DNA of 64,000 bases, from contig NZ_JHXV01000001.1 in assembly GCF_000621625.1 (NCBI RefSeq), forward strand, positions 62,001 through 126,000, read 5' to 3'. Origin of the DNA: Crocinitomix catalasitica ATCC 23190 (GTDB lineage: Bacteria; Bacteroidota; Bacteroidia; Flavobacteriales_D; Crocinitomicaceae). Of the stretch, positions 42,876-51,648 are shown piece by piece (the first letter of the stretch is position 1; every line of letters starts with the position of its first letter). The translations under genes were made by a program, and so were the position numbers. The notes beneath the pieces are model-generated. The model saw nothing but the letters and a program-made list of their open reading frames with translations, did no database searches and was not told the DNA's origin.

Positions 42876-43997
42876 TTATTTGATTCGTTTTTTTCTATTC
42901 GTTTCGTAATCTTCAAAAATCATTTCACCCAGTCCTTTTAAACCGGTATAGAATGCTTTTCCTCTATTTTCTTGTGTGAACTTTTCTACAAATTCCATTA
43001 AATATTCATCCTGTGCAATCATGAATGTGGTGATAGGAATTTGCAATTTTCTTGCTTGTTTCGCCATATTATAACATTTGTCTGTTATCTCTGGATCTAA
43101 GCCAAAACTGTTTTTATAATATTCGCCATTCGGCAAACGCAAGCAACTTGGTTTACCATCGGTAATCATAAAAATCTGTTTATTCGTATTCTTCTTTCTG
43201 CGCAAAAGGTCCATTGCCAATTGAATGCCAGCAACCGTGTTCGTATGATAAGGACCAACTTGCAAATAGGGAAGATCTTTCACTTTAATCGGCCAGGCAT
43301 CATTGCCAAAAACCAGAATATCTAATGTGTCTTTTGGGTAACGCGTTCGAATTAATTCGACCAAAGCCATTGCGACTTTTTTAGCCGGTGTGATTCTGTC
43401 TTCGCCGTATAAAATCATACTGTGACTGATGTCAATCATCAAGACCGTACTCATTTGTGCTTTATGGTGATTCTCATTGACAATCAAATCCTTCTCAAAA
43501 AGCTGAAAATCTCCAATACCATTGTTAATCTGGGCATTTTTGATACTTTCTGTGATTGCAATTTGTGATAGTGAGTCTCCAAAAGCGTAATTCTTAAATT
43601 CACCACTCTCCTCTGTTCCCGATCCAATATGTTTTGTGGTATGATTCCCTCGTCCTGATTTCCTTAATTTACCAAAAATCTGGTTCAATGCATTCTGTCG
43701 AATGGCTTGTTCTGTTTTTTCAGTGATCGATAAGCCTCCTTGTTTGTTGGGATCATCATCATCTTTTAAGTAGCCTCGTTTTTTTAGATCTTCAATAAAG
43801 TCATCTAAATTATAATCGCGCGTACTTAATTTATATTCTTTGTCCAGTTCTGCTAACCAGTCCAATGCCTCATCTACATCCCCTGACGTGTGGGTGATTA
43901 TTTCTTTAAAAATGTCGAAAAATTTATCGAAAGGTTCTTTCTTTTCTTCAACAAATTCAGTAAAAATAAAGCCACTTCTTGTATTTGGTTTATCCAT
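42876..43997 (-). CDS. VWA-domain protein, partner of the BchI-like ATPase
   Basis: A 373-aa soluble protein. The N-terminal half is helical and charged. The C-terminal von Willebrand A domain has an intact metal (MIDAS) site: DISHS in VLMIDISHSM, the Thr in GPYHTNTVAGI, and the Asp in IFMITDGKPS. Such proteins bind ligands through the metal and recruit MoxR/BchI-type ATPases. It is transcribed first, with the ATPase 22 nt downstream. Substrate unknown. Confidence 0.87.
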   Translation of the reverse strand: MDKPNTRSGFIFTEFVEEKKEPFDKFFDIFKEIITHTSGDVDEALDWLAELDKEYKLSTRDYNLDDFIEDLKKRGYLKDDDDPNKQGGLSITEKTEQAIRQNALNQIFGKLRKSGRGNHTTKHIGSGTEESGEFKNYAFGDSLSQIAITESIKNAQINNGIGDFQLFEKDLIVNENHHKAQMSTVLMIDISHSMILYGEDRITPAKKVAMALVELIRTRYPKDTLDILVFGNDAWPIKVKDLPYLQVGPYHTNTVAGIQLAMDLLRRKKNTNKQIFMITDGKPSCLRLPNGEYYKNSFGLDPEITDKCYNMAKQARKLQIPITTFMIAQDEYLMEFVEKFTQENRGKAFYTGLKGLGEMIFEDYETNRKKRIK

Positions 43998-44048
43998 TTG
44001 TTTCTTTGACTTTTTAACTGTTCCTATCTATTAATCGCTTGAAAAGAG

Positions 44049-44127
44049 ATAGCCTTACTAAGTTAAGGTTAAATTTTCGTTTGGATAAAGCAGAATGATT
44101 AATTCTCTGTTAATTGCTGTTAAAATT
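44049..44127 (+). repeat. upstream copy of a duplicated intergenic module
   Basis: GATAGCCTTACTAAGTTAAGG (within 44048-44068) and, 41 bases on, GTTAATTGCTGTTAAAATT (44109-44127) precede paralogue A. The same pair, with the same 41-base spacing, recurs before paralogue B (45780-45803 and 45844-45861). The hairpin in this copy is degenerate (CCTTA/TAAGG only) while the B copy is a full terminator. Confidence 0.6.
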
Positions 44128-44164
44128 GATTCAGAATTTTAACTTAGCTGAAAACTTTTATACT

Positions 44165-45760
44165 ATGAATAGAATAAGAATTATTGCTATAGTAGCAATA
44201 TCCCTGCTAATTTCCATTAATTATGGCTTCAGTCAAGTCAAAATGGCGGACAATGATGTTGAGCTTTTTATGATAAAATTTCATGAAAATGATCGCTTAC
44301 AAATTGTAGAATGCGTTAGTGTTGAATACGGATATCTGGTAATAACTCGTGAGCCAATTAGAGGACCTGGAGGTTGGTATTATTATATTGAAAAGTATGA
44401 TCATGAATTTAAGTTAATCAGTTCAAAGAATATTACAGAGCAATTTGAAAAGGAAGATTTCATACTTGAAAAATTGCTAGCTGTTGATGGGAAGTATATT
44501 GTAATATCCTATAAGTACTCAAAATTGAGTAAAACGCTTATTATTTATGGGCAAGAATTAGATATTGAGTCTACAAAACTTACAGAACCAATAGAATTGT
44601 ATCAAGAACAGTCAGAGAAATGGAATGGCACAGTGAATTTTGAGGTTATGACTTCACCGAATAAGGACTTCTTTCTTTTATCTGTAAATCCAACCACAAG
44701 AAAAACAGGTGAAGCATTATCTTTTTTAGCATTTGATAAAGAATTGAATAAGCTTTGGGAGTCTTTAGATTATATGATCAACGAAGGGGAGAAAGTATTT
44801 ACTACTTTTGAGGTTGCATTTGGTAATGAAGGACAAGTTTTTCTTCTAACCATGACAAGGCCTGCTACAATCAAAGGTGCTTCGGCTAAATATTCTTCAG
44901 ATAAATATGAGCTAACAATCATTAATGACGGCAGCGTTGAAGAGAAAATTAAGCTTGAGTCAGGCGTTGAGAGAGAGATAATGAATATGTCTGTTGTAAT
45001 GCTCGAATCAGGCGAAGTATATGCAGGAGGTTATTACCGTAAAGTTGATAAGGGGCATGGCTTAGATGGTGAGGTGCTTTTTGAAATTGATTCAAAGACA
45101 AATGATATTAAAGAAGAGCGTTGGCATGAATTCAGTAAGGAGTTTATTACATCTGAACTGTCAGAACGACAATTAAAAAAGGCGAATGCTAAAGAGTCGA
45201 AAGGACGTGATTTAGGTTTGATTGATTTGTTTTTAAGAGATATCATTAAACATGATGATGGAACTATTTCAATGGTCGGTGAAATTTTTTGGATCACAAC
45301 TACAACAACTACGAATGCAAATGGGAGTACATCGACAAGAACTACATATCATTACGGAGATCTAATCATTAGCAGAGTTAATGGTGGTGATTTTATTAAT
45401 GCTCGATATTTAAGACATAATACTTATGATGGAGCAACAGCCTATTTTAATGCGAAAAACGAATTGATTCTAGTTGAGCTAGGTCAGTTGCTTGACGCAT
45501 ATGATGGTGATTATGACGTTCTCGATCGTAAGGTTAAAAAATCTTTGAAAACGCGAGCGATCGTACAAACAACTGTTGATGCTGCTGGCGAACAAACTGT
45601 TGAAGCTGCTGTAAATTTTGCAGATCCAAAGAAGGATGGCTTAGCTGTAGATAGACAAATTGTTAAAGTTGCAACAGTGAATGTTAATGAATTCGCTAAT
45701 GAACTTATAATTAGAGGAAGAATAGGAAAGGTAGTTCAATTGATTCGAATTAAATACTAA
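44165..45760 (+). CDS. secreted protein of unknown function, paralogue A of three
   Basis: A 531-aa exported protein with a signal peptide (MNRIRIIAIVAISLLI...GFSQ, about 1-24). I recognise no domain. It is beta-rich throughout, compatible with a propeller-like fold. Three blocks are shared with the next two genes: a GYLVITREP/KYDHEFKLISSKNITEQF segment near the N-terminus, IIKHDDGTISMVGEIFW followed by DLIISRVNGG, and AYFNAKNELILVELGQLLD with a C-terminal VQTTVDAAGEQ. It is the most divergent of the trio. ATG 44165 is used; the upstream extension to 44114 destroys the signal peptide. Confidence 0.8.
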   Translation: MNRIRIIAIVAISLLISINYGFSQVKMADNDVELFMIKFHENDRLQIVECVSVEYGYLVITREPIRGPGGWYYYIEKYDHEFKLISSKNITEQFEKEDFILEKLLAVDGKYIVISYKYSKLSKTLIIYGQELDIESTKLTEPIELYQEQSEKWNGTVNFEVMTSPNKDFFLLSVNPTTRKTGEALSFLAFDKELNKLWESLDYMINEGEKVFTTFEVAFGNEGQVFLLTMTRPATIKGASAKYSSDKYELTIINDGSVEEKIKLESGVEREIMNMSVVMLESGEVYAGGYYRKVDKGHGLDGEVLFEIDSKTNDIKEERWHEFSKEFITSELSERQLKKANAKESKGRDLGLIDLFLRDIIKHDDGTISMVGEIFWITTTTTTNANGSTSTRTTYHYGDLIISRVNGGDFINARYLRHNTYDGATAYFNAKNELILVELGQLLDAYDGDYDVLDRKVKKSLKTRAIVQTTVDAAGEQTVEAAVNFADPKKDGLAVDRQIVKVATVNVNEFANELIIRGRIGKVVQLIRIKY

Positions 45761-45775
45761 ATTATTAATTACATG

Positions 45776-45817
45776 AAAAATGATAGTCTTACTAAGCTAA
45801 GACTATCATTTTTGTTT
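45776..45817 (+). terminator. intrinsic terminator between paralogues A and B
   Basis: AAAAATGATAGTCTTA (45776-45791) pairs over 16 bp with TAAGACTATCATTTTT (45798-45813) around CTAAGC, followed by GTTTT. It is the intact version of the degenerate hairpin at 44049-44068. Confidence 0.9.
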
Positions 45818-45843
45818 TAAAGGGATCCTAACACAATTTCTAT

Positions 45844-45868
45844 GTTAGTTGCTGTTGAATTACCTTTG
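45844..45868 (+). promoter_or_regulatory. promoter region of paralogue B
   Basis: GTTAGTTGCTGTTGAATT (45844-45861) matches the element before paralogue A and runs into TACCTTTG (45861-45868), an exact TAnnTTTG box 29 bases before the ATG of paralogue B. Confidence 0.5.
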
Positions 45869-45897
45869 AAACAATATATTCGTTAAAACATTTATCT

Positions 45898-47478
45898 ATG
45901 AAAAATCTAAAATTGCTAATTACCAGCATTTTTATAACTTGTTTAGTGTTCAATATTGGTTTCAGTCAGTCAAATGATGATAGCTATACTATAAAAAAAA
46001 TCTCCGTTAAATATCAAGACAATGAGAATTTTAAAATTCTTGATGTCATGCGATTTTCGCATGGTTATATTGTTTTTTTAAAAGAGCAAATTGAAGGTAA
46101 AAAAAAGGGTAAAATTTACATCAATAAATTTAGCTTGAATTATCAACTAATTTCTTCTGTAGATGTGTCTCAAAAATTTATAAAAGAAAAGTTTTATTTT
46201 GTAAAAACAATGGAAATGGGTGAGCGAGTGATGTTGTTTTCGTCTCAATACACGAGAAAAACGAAATCAACAATACTTTATGCGCAAGAATTAGACTTGG
46301 CCACATTAGAATTGGGGCCTTCAGAAGTCGTAAAAGAATTACAAGGTAAGATTGCTTTTAATATTGATTCAATGGACGATGAAGAAATGTTTAAGGTTAG
46401 CGTTGCCTATCGAGGTTTTTTTGGTAGTACAGGAGCTACTTTTACTTGGTTTATTATTGATGATAAACTCAATGAGTTATGGGATTTATCGGCTTATTCC
46501 GATGTGTTTAAAGAGGGGTGGATGACGCTTCAAATAGATTTTGTTTTTGATAAGGATGGTAGGGCATACTTATTATATACTTCTGCGCCAACACCTGAAA
46601 GTAGATTGATTTTAGATCCGTCTGATTATGAACCGCAGGCTTTAGAGTTGTTAATATTAGAGATTGATGGTGAGGTAACGAGAATTCCGCTTGAAGTATT
46701 TGAGGATAAGTATTTTGATATTTTAAAATTAGTGCAATCAAAAACTGATGAGGTGTATGTGGTTGGCTATTATGAAGAGGAAAACAATGTCGGTACTGCA
46801 GGTGAGTTTATTATTGAATTGGATAGACAATCTAAAACAATTAAATCTCATAAATGGCTTCCGTTTTCAACAGATTTAATGGATGATTTAGCAGAAGACA
46901 AAGAGAAATTTTATAATCTGGAGAATGATAAATTATACATTTATAATCTATACTTCAGAGATGTGGTGTTGCATGATGATGGCTCGTTCACTATTATTGG
47001 TGAAATTTATAAGGTAAGTTCAAATTATAATGCATCTACATCAAGTTATGTAAATGTCTATTATTATGGAGATTATATTCTAAGTAGATATGATAAGGAA
47101 GAAATGGCGAATTATAGGGTTGATCAAAATAGAAATATTAAACACGCCTCTTATTTCTTCAATGCTAGAAATAAATTGGTTTTTCTTAATTTAGGAACGA
47201 TGCTGGATCTTCAAGATAGTAATCCAGACGACTTAACAAAAAAAACTAAAAAGGATCTTGAAAAAAGAGAAGTTGTATTTGAAACACAAGTTGATAAATA
47301 TGGAAGAATTGAAAAAAATGTAATCTATAATATCTCTCAAAGTAAGTACCAGAATTCAATAAAATTTAGATGGCTGGACACTAATTGTTATTTAAATGAA
47401 TATGAGGGTGGCGTAGAGTTGTTGTGGCATTATATGAATGACAGAGAAGCAGCCGAATTAATGAAGATTACTTATTAA
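45898..47478 (+). CDS. secreted protein of unknown function, paralogue B of three
   Basis: A 526-aa exported protein (signal peptide about 1-23, ending NIGFSQ). It aligns end to end with its neighbours: GYIVFLKEQ then LNYQLISSVDVSQKF; KTIKSHKWLPFSTDLMDDLA; VVLHDDGSFTIIGEIYK then YYYGDYILSRYDKEE; and FFNARNKLVFLNLGTMLD with a C-terminal YMNDREAAELMKITY. It is closer to paralogue C than to A. It has its own promoter, and C follows 46 nt later without a terminator. No enzymatic motif is visible. Confidence 0.82.
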   Translation: MKNLKLLITSIFITCLVFNIGFSQSNDDSYTIKKISVKYQDNENFKILDVMRFSHGYIVFLKEQIEGKKKGKIYINKFSLNYQLISSVDVSQKFIKEKFYFVKTMEMGERVMLFSSQYTRKTKSTILYAQELDLATLELGPSEVVKELQGKIAFNIDSMDDEEMFKVSVAYRGFFGSTGATFTWFIIDDKLNELWDLSAYSDVFKEGWMTLQIDFVFDKDGRAYLLYTSAPTPESRLILDPSDYEPQALELLILEIDGEVTRIPLEVFEDKYFDILKLVQSKTDEVYVVGYYEEENNVGTAGEFIIELDRQSKTIKSHKWLPFSTDLMDDLAEDKEKFYNLENDKLYIYNLYFRDVVLHDDGSFTIIGEIYKVSSNYNASTSSYVNVYYYGDYILSRYDKEEMANYRVDQNRNIKHASYFFNARNKLVFLNLGTMLDLQDSNPDDLTKKTKKDLEKREVVFETQVDKYGRIEKNVIYNISQSKYQNSIKFRWLDTNCYLNEYEGGVELLWHYMNDREAAELMKITY

Positions 47479-47524
47479 TTTAAATTTTAATTATTCAGTC
47501 TATTGATAAATAATTAGCTTAATT

Positions 47525-49099
47525 ATGAAAAATTATAATTTACTTTTGTTGGTGATTTGTATGTGTTTAATCAACCAATTTACGGGTTGGGGTCAACATA
47601 ATAATAGTAGTTCAGAATCAGAACAGCTTTCATTTCCATTTAATCAACACAGTAATCTTCATATACTCGATTGTATAATCTTTGCAGATGGATATATAGT
47701 GGTTAGCAAAGAGAATAAAGGTGACCATTTTTTAAGCAAGTATAATCGTGATTTTCAGTTGGTGTCGTCAAAAAATATGACTGAATATTTTTATCATGAG
47801 GAGCATGAATTTTTGAAAATAATATCAATAGATGGTAGAATCAACCTTTTTTCTTCAAAATATAATGAGAAGAGTAATGTTTTAAAAATTTTTGGTCTAG
47901 AGGTGGATTTTGAAACTTTTAAAATTAGTCCGCCAAAGTTACTTCATAAAGAAGAGTATCTCTCTTTTTTACATGTACCTCTATGTATTGTTGATTATAC
48001 CTCTGACAAGAATTTAATTAGGATTGAATTGTATACAAGTTTATATATGTTGAACATACCTCGTGGTTGGTTGATATATGATGAATATTTGAATCTAGTA
48101 GCGAATACGACAAATCAACTCGAATTTTTTGATATGCATTGTAGTTATAATTCGCATGATTATTCATTTGATTCCGAAGGGAGGAAGTACTTATTGTATG
48201 CTCGAATACGAAAATCCTCAAAATCAGAGGATGTTACTAATGCCGCCGATGTAGAAGAGTTTGGGATAACAGTGCAGGGAAGGGACGAACAAATAACGGA
48301 TATCATTTTTAAGCTTGAGGAGGATAAAAGAATTGTTGAAATGCGTTTAATAGAGTCTAAGACAGGTGAGATCTATATCGCTGGATATTATAATGATGCT
48401 GGATCCGTAAAAGCTAAAGGAGAGTTTGTTTTTGAAGTAGATATCCAGAAAAAAACGATTAAAAGTCAGAAATGGTTTAAGTTTTCGAATGACTTATTAG
48501 CTGACTTATCGGAGAAAGAAAAAATAGAAATGGTAGATGAAAAAGGAGATGTGTCTATTAAAGATCTTAATTTGCAAAAAGTAGTTTTGCATGACGACGG
48601 CTCTTTTTCAATTGTAGGAGAGATTTATAATCGTGAATGGTATGGTTATTTAGCAACGGTAACCAGAACAGCGGCATCGGTTAAAAATTACTATCTTGAC
48701 TACATAATCAGCAGATATGATAAAAATGAGATAACCAATCATCGGTATGATAAACAAGGTGATTTTGCCTCAAAAGGCAAGTGCTTTAATGTGGATAACC
48801 GTTTGGTCATTTTAAATATTGGTACTTTGTTAGATGTTAACAATGCAAACCCCGATGACTTATCTAAAATTGAAGCTAAATCCTTAAATAAAACTGAGGT
48901 TGTATATGAGACTATCGTTGATAAATATGGGGAGATCAGTAAAAACGTTATCTACAATATTTCCAAAAGTCCATATAAAGTTTCAAAGAAGTTTAAAAAA
49001 CCAGCTTTGAATTCTTTTATCGACGAAAACGCAGGTGAAGTTTTGTATCATTATATGAATGACATAGACGCTCAGTTAATGCGAATAACCTACGATTAA
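47525..49099 (+). CDS. secreted protein of unknown function, paralogue C of three
   Basis: A 524-aa exported protein (signal peptide about 1-23, ending FTGWGQ). It shares with B the blocks GYIVVSKEN then FQLVSSKNMTEYF, VVLHDDGSFSIVGEIYN then DYIISRYDKNE, LVILNIGTLLDVNNANPDDL and ending YMNDIDAQLMRITYD. It lies directly behind B, probably on the same transcript. Many T9SS-organism surface proteins look like this, but no T9SS sorting domain is present, so a periplasmic or outer-membrane-associated location is more likely. Confidence 0.82.
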   Translation: MKNYNLLLLVICMCLINQFTGWGQHNNSSSESEQLSFPFNQHSNLHILDCIIFADGYIVVSKENKGDHFLSKYNRDFQLVSSKNMTEYFYHEEHEFLKIISIDGRINLFSSKYNEKSNVLKIFGLEVDFETFKISPPKLLHKEEYLSFLHVPLCIVDYTSDKNLIRIELYTSLYMLNIPRGWLIYDEYLNLVANTTNQLEFFDMHCSYNSHDYSFDSEGRKYLLYARIRKSSKSEDVTNAADVEEFGITVQGRDEQITDIIFKLEEDKRIVEMRLIESKTGEIYIAGYYNDAGSVKAKGEFVFEVDIQKKTIKSQKWFKFSNDLLADLSEKEKIEMVDEKGDVSIKDLNLQKVVLHDDGSFSIVGEIYNREWYGYLATVTRTAASVKNYYLDYIISRYDKNEITNHRYDKQGDFASKGKCFNVDNRLVILNIGTLLDVNNANPDDLSKIEAKSLNKTEVVYETIVDKYGEISKNVIYNISKSPYKVSKKFKKPALNSFIDENAGEVLYHYMNDIDAQLMRITYD

Positions 49100-49139
49100 A
49101 AGAGCTAAAATTATCGAAACAATAATTAAGCCCCAAATT

Positions 49140-49667
49140 CTATTTAGATTCAAGCTTTATTAGTAATTTTTCAAAATCAGCCATAAGTCGATTAGCCTCC
49201 GCCTTTCGAATTTTTGAATCGAATGCTATTGCAGGAATTTGTTCAAGTAATATACCGTTTGCTATATAAGTCGATTTAACAGTGTTCTTCGATTTTTTAC
49301 TGTCAAAAAATGCTGTTTCGCCATGCTCAGCTGCAGTGATTGAATCCAAATAAATCGGTAGATTATAAGTGTGATTTATTTCATAAACGAACGATAGCTT
49401 TCCATTCATTAAATAAAACTCTTTCGAAGATTTGCCCATTTCTCCGAAATAATCAACACTGATTTTTTCAAGTTTATTCTCGTTGTAATAATAATTAATC
49501 TCACCGCCCTCTGTCGATTCATCTTCAGCGGAAATGTGTACTACCTCATCCCAGTTTTGAATCGCTAATATTCTTATATAATTATTGTCAATCGAATCTA
49601 GATCGACCGTTTGACCAAAACTTATTGTTATTAGTGTAAGGAAAAGTGTAAATAATAGTATTCTCAT
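49140..49667 (-). CDS. small secreted protein, function unknown
   Basis: A 175-aa exported protein with a signal peptide ending near ISFGQ (about 1-19). The mature part has a beta stretch (GEINYYYNENKLEKISVDYFGEMG) and a charged C-terminal helix (RLMADFEKLLIKLESK). I recognise no family. It begins 4 nt before the RluA-like stop, so the two are cotranscribed. Confidence 0.65.
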   Translation of the reverse strand: MRILLFTLFLTLITISFGQTVDLDSIDNNYIRILAIQNWDEVVHISAEDESTEGGEINYYYNENKLEKISVDYFGEMGKSSKEFYLMNGKLSFVYEINHTYNLPIYLDSITAAEHGETAFFDSKKSKNTVKSTYIANGILLEQIPAIAFDSKIRKAEANRLMADFEKLLIKLESK

Positions 49668-50560
49668 TTTAGTTTATATTTGTTAAACCTGCGTTCTTCA
49701 TTTTCAAGACGACGAGAAAATTTAGTTGGTAGTTCAATTGTTACAATTATTTCTTCACCGTTTATTGGATGTTGAAAAGTGAGTGATTTCGCTGTTAAAA
49801 AAAGTCCTTTGTTTTTTAGAATCATACCGTCATCACCATATAATTTATCACCAAGTATGGGGTGACCAATCTTAGCGGAATGAATTCTTAATTGATGTGT
49901 ACGACCAGTAAATGGATTTAGTTCTACCAATGTGAGGAATTCGTTTTTAAGCGAACTAACATATCGTAGAGGTGTAATTAAAGATGCTGATGGTTTATTA
50001 TCAATTGGAAACGTAATGTTTTGCGCTTCTGCTAATTTACCGATGAGTATTGCAGCATAGGTTTTTGTGATGCGCTTCTCTTCAAACGCATTGCCTAATT
50101 CTATTCTTGCTTTTGCTGTTTTAGCAATTAATAATAATCCTGATGTTTGATTGTCTAATCGATGCGCCGGTTGTGGCCACGGTAAAGCATCTTCCGATTT
50201 ACTTTGTTTGAGGTTATGGCCAAGTGCATTGAGTACTGTTTTATATTGATTTCCGCTTACTGTGAGTCCTGCTGGTTTATTGATTACTGCAATGAAATCG
50301 TCTTCATAAATAACAGGTAGGTCTATCGGGAATACTTTTGGAGGTGTTTGTTCAATATCTACAATCGTAATAATATCATCCTCCTTTAAAAAACGACCGC
50401 CTTCAACATGATTAGCGTTGACTAATATTTCACCGCGCTTAATGGCTTTTTTAACTCCCTTTTTACTCGTGTATTCGTTTAAATGTGCTTCAGCAAATTC
50501 ATTTAAGCGCATACCATCATGTGCGGGTAGAATGGAGTATGTAGCTTTTATTATTGACAC
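49664..50560 (-). CDS. RluA-family pseudouridine synthase
   Basis: It isomerises specific uridines in rRNA or tRNA. The 298-aa protein has an N-terminal S4 RNA-binding domain (about 15-75; KRGEILVNANHVEGG) and the catalytic motif HRLDNQTSGLLLIAKT with the essential Asp, followed by LVELNPFTGRTHQLRIHSAKIGHPILGDKLYG. The start is a GTG (50560); an internal ATG at 50512 is possible. Which RNA site it modifies cannot be told. A 4-nt overlap joins it to the small secreted-protein gene. Confidence 0.93.
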   Translation of the reverse strand: MSIIKATYSILPAHDGMRLNEFAEAHLNEYTSKKGVKKAIKRGEILVNANHVEGGRFLKEDDIITIVDIEQTPPKVFPIDLPVIYEDDFIAVINKPAGLTVSGNQYKTVLNALGHNLKQSKSEDALPWPQPAHRLDNQTSGLLLIAKTAKARIELGNAFEEKRITKTYAAILIGKLAEAQNITFPIDNKPSASLITPLRYVSSLKNEFLTLVELNPFTGRTHQLRIHSAKIGHPILGDKLYGDDGMILKNKGLFLTAKSLTFQHPINGEEIIVTIELPTKFSRRLENEERRFNKYKLK

Positions 50561-50592
50561 TTCTTAAAATTAATGTATCTATGGTGTTTAAA

Positions 50593-50629
50593 CAAAAAAA
50601 TGCCTGTCCAAGTTGAACTCGAACAGGCA
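50593..50629 (-). terminator. intrinsic terminator of the cold-shock gene
   Basis: On the minus strand TGCCTGT (50623-50629) pairs with ACAGGCA (50601-50607), the stem extended by GTT/AAC-type pairing inside, followed by TTTTTTT. Confidence 0.85.
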
Positions 50630-50652
50630 AATCTAAAAAGTGATTGGTATAA

Positions 50653-50844
50653 TTATAATACTTTAACGTCAACTGCGTTTAATCCTTTTTTACCATCTTT
50701 TAAATCAAATTCTACGTTGTCACCCTCGTTGATCTCATCAATAAGACCAGAGATGTGTACAAAATACTCTTCGTTAGACTCATCATCAGTGATAAAACCG
50801 AATCCTTTTGATTCATTGAAGAATTTTACTGTTCCATTTTTCAT
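50653..50844 (-). CDS. cold-shock protein (CspA family)
   Basis: A 63-aa single-domain RNA chaperone with both RNA-binding motifs: RNP1 KGFGFI (about 13-18) and RNP2 YFVHIS (about 27-32). The protein ends in KKGLNAVDVKVL. ATG 50844 is used rather than the upstream TTG at 50853. An exact TAGTTTTG box lies 25 bases upstream and a strong terminator follows, so it is monocistronic. Confidence 0.95.
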   Translation of the reverse strand: MKNGTVKFFNESKGFGFITDDESNEEYFVHISGLIDEINEGDNVEFDLKDGKKGLNAVDVKVL

Positions 50845-50869
50845 TATATTCAATATTTTTTTAAAAATG

Positions 50870-50877
50870 CAAAACTA
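50870..50877 (-). promoter_or_regulatory. candidate -7 element of the cold-shock gene
   Basis: TAGTTTTG on the minus strand matches TAnnTTTG exactly, 25 bases before the ATG. Confidence 0.5.
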
Positions 50878-50916
50878 GATAAATTAATTGGAATGGTAAT
50901 GTTTCTAATTGTTTAT

Positions 50917-51600
50917 TTAGTCATTGAAAATAAAAGCCCCTAGTCCTGATGGATCACAAAGTATAATATTATCAACGATATTATTTTTATTAAAATGCGT
51001 TATCTCTTGTCGAATTGGAATCTTTCTCGTTCGAATTTCATCTATAATTTGCGGATTGTTTTTCCCGTTGAAAAAGGTCAATGACGGGTTGAAAAACAAA
51101 TGTGGACACATCAATGGTTTCATAAGGCTGATCACAAATTTGTCTTCATTGACCAATGATGCCCATGGGTCATTCGCACTTCCAGCTGTGATTTTAAATC
51201 CCAATAATTCCCAAAATTTAACTTCTTTTTTGAAACTATGTGATTCAATACTGATGCCTGAAAAATTCCCTAGAATGGTGTTCTGTTCCTTTGAAGTATT
51301 AAGTATGGGGGCTTCACTTTGTGCAAGATAAACCCAACAGCCACTTGGAGATGTGGTAATAAAACCATTGTCTGTTTTTGTGATTGGAGCAATCTTTTCA
51401 AGTGCCGAAATCATTTTAGAAAAGTCAATACTGAAAATCTTAATGCCAATTCTACTGACATGACTGGTGTCAATCTCAATTGTTATTTGATTGTCAAAAA
51501 TATAATGCTGATCATTTAAACTTTCATATTTGAAGCCTAAGTCATCATAATATTTAATCGTTTGTTTGAGGTTTGGTGTAGGAATTTGAAGAATGGTCAT
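50917..51600 (-). CDS. VOC-superfamily (glyoxalase/bleomycin-resistance-like) protein
   Basis: A 227-aa protein made of two VOC units. The first starts LQIPTPNLKQTIKYYDDLGF and the second SFKKEVKFWELLGFKI, ending in IILCDPSGLGAFIFND. VOC proteins bind a metal and act as isomerases, dioxygenases or resistance proteins. The metal ligands are not clear here, so the activity is open. It is a single gene between the cold-shock and PepSY genes. Confidence 0.78.
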   Translation of the reverse strand: MTILQIPTPNLKQTIKYYDDLGFKYESLNDQHYIFDNQITIEIDTSHVSRIGIKIFSIDFSKMISALEKIAPITKTDNGFITTSPSGCWVYLAQSEAPILNTSKEQNTILGNFSGISIESHSFKKEVKFWELLGFKITAGSANDPWASLVNEDKFVISLMKPLMCPHLFFNPSLTFFNGKNNPQIIDEIRTRKIPIRQEITHFNKNNIVDNIILCDPSGLGAFIFND

Positions 51601-51648
51601 CGCTTAACTTTTGTTTAGTCGAAGATACACTAATTCCTTAAATCATTC

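Noticed and set aside
50924-51331. Open frame antisense to the VOC protein
   Set aside because: It covers a clear two-unit VOC gene on the other strand and has no start signal or promoter.
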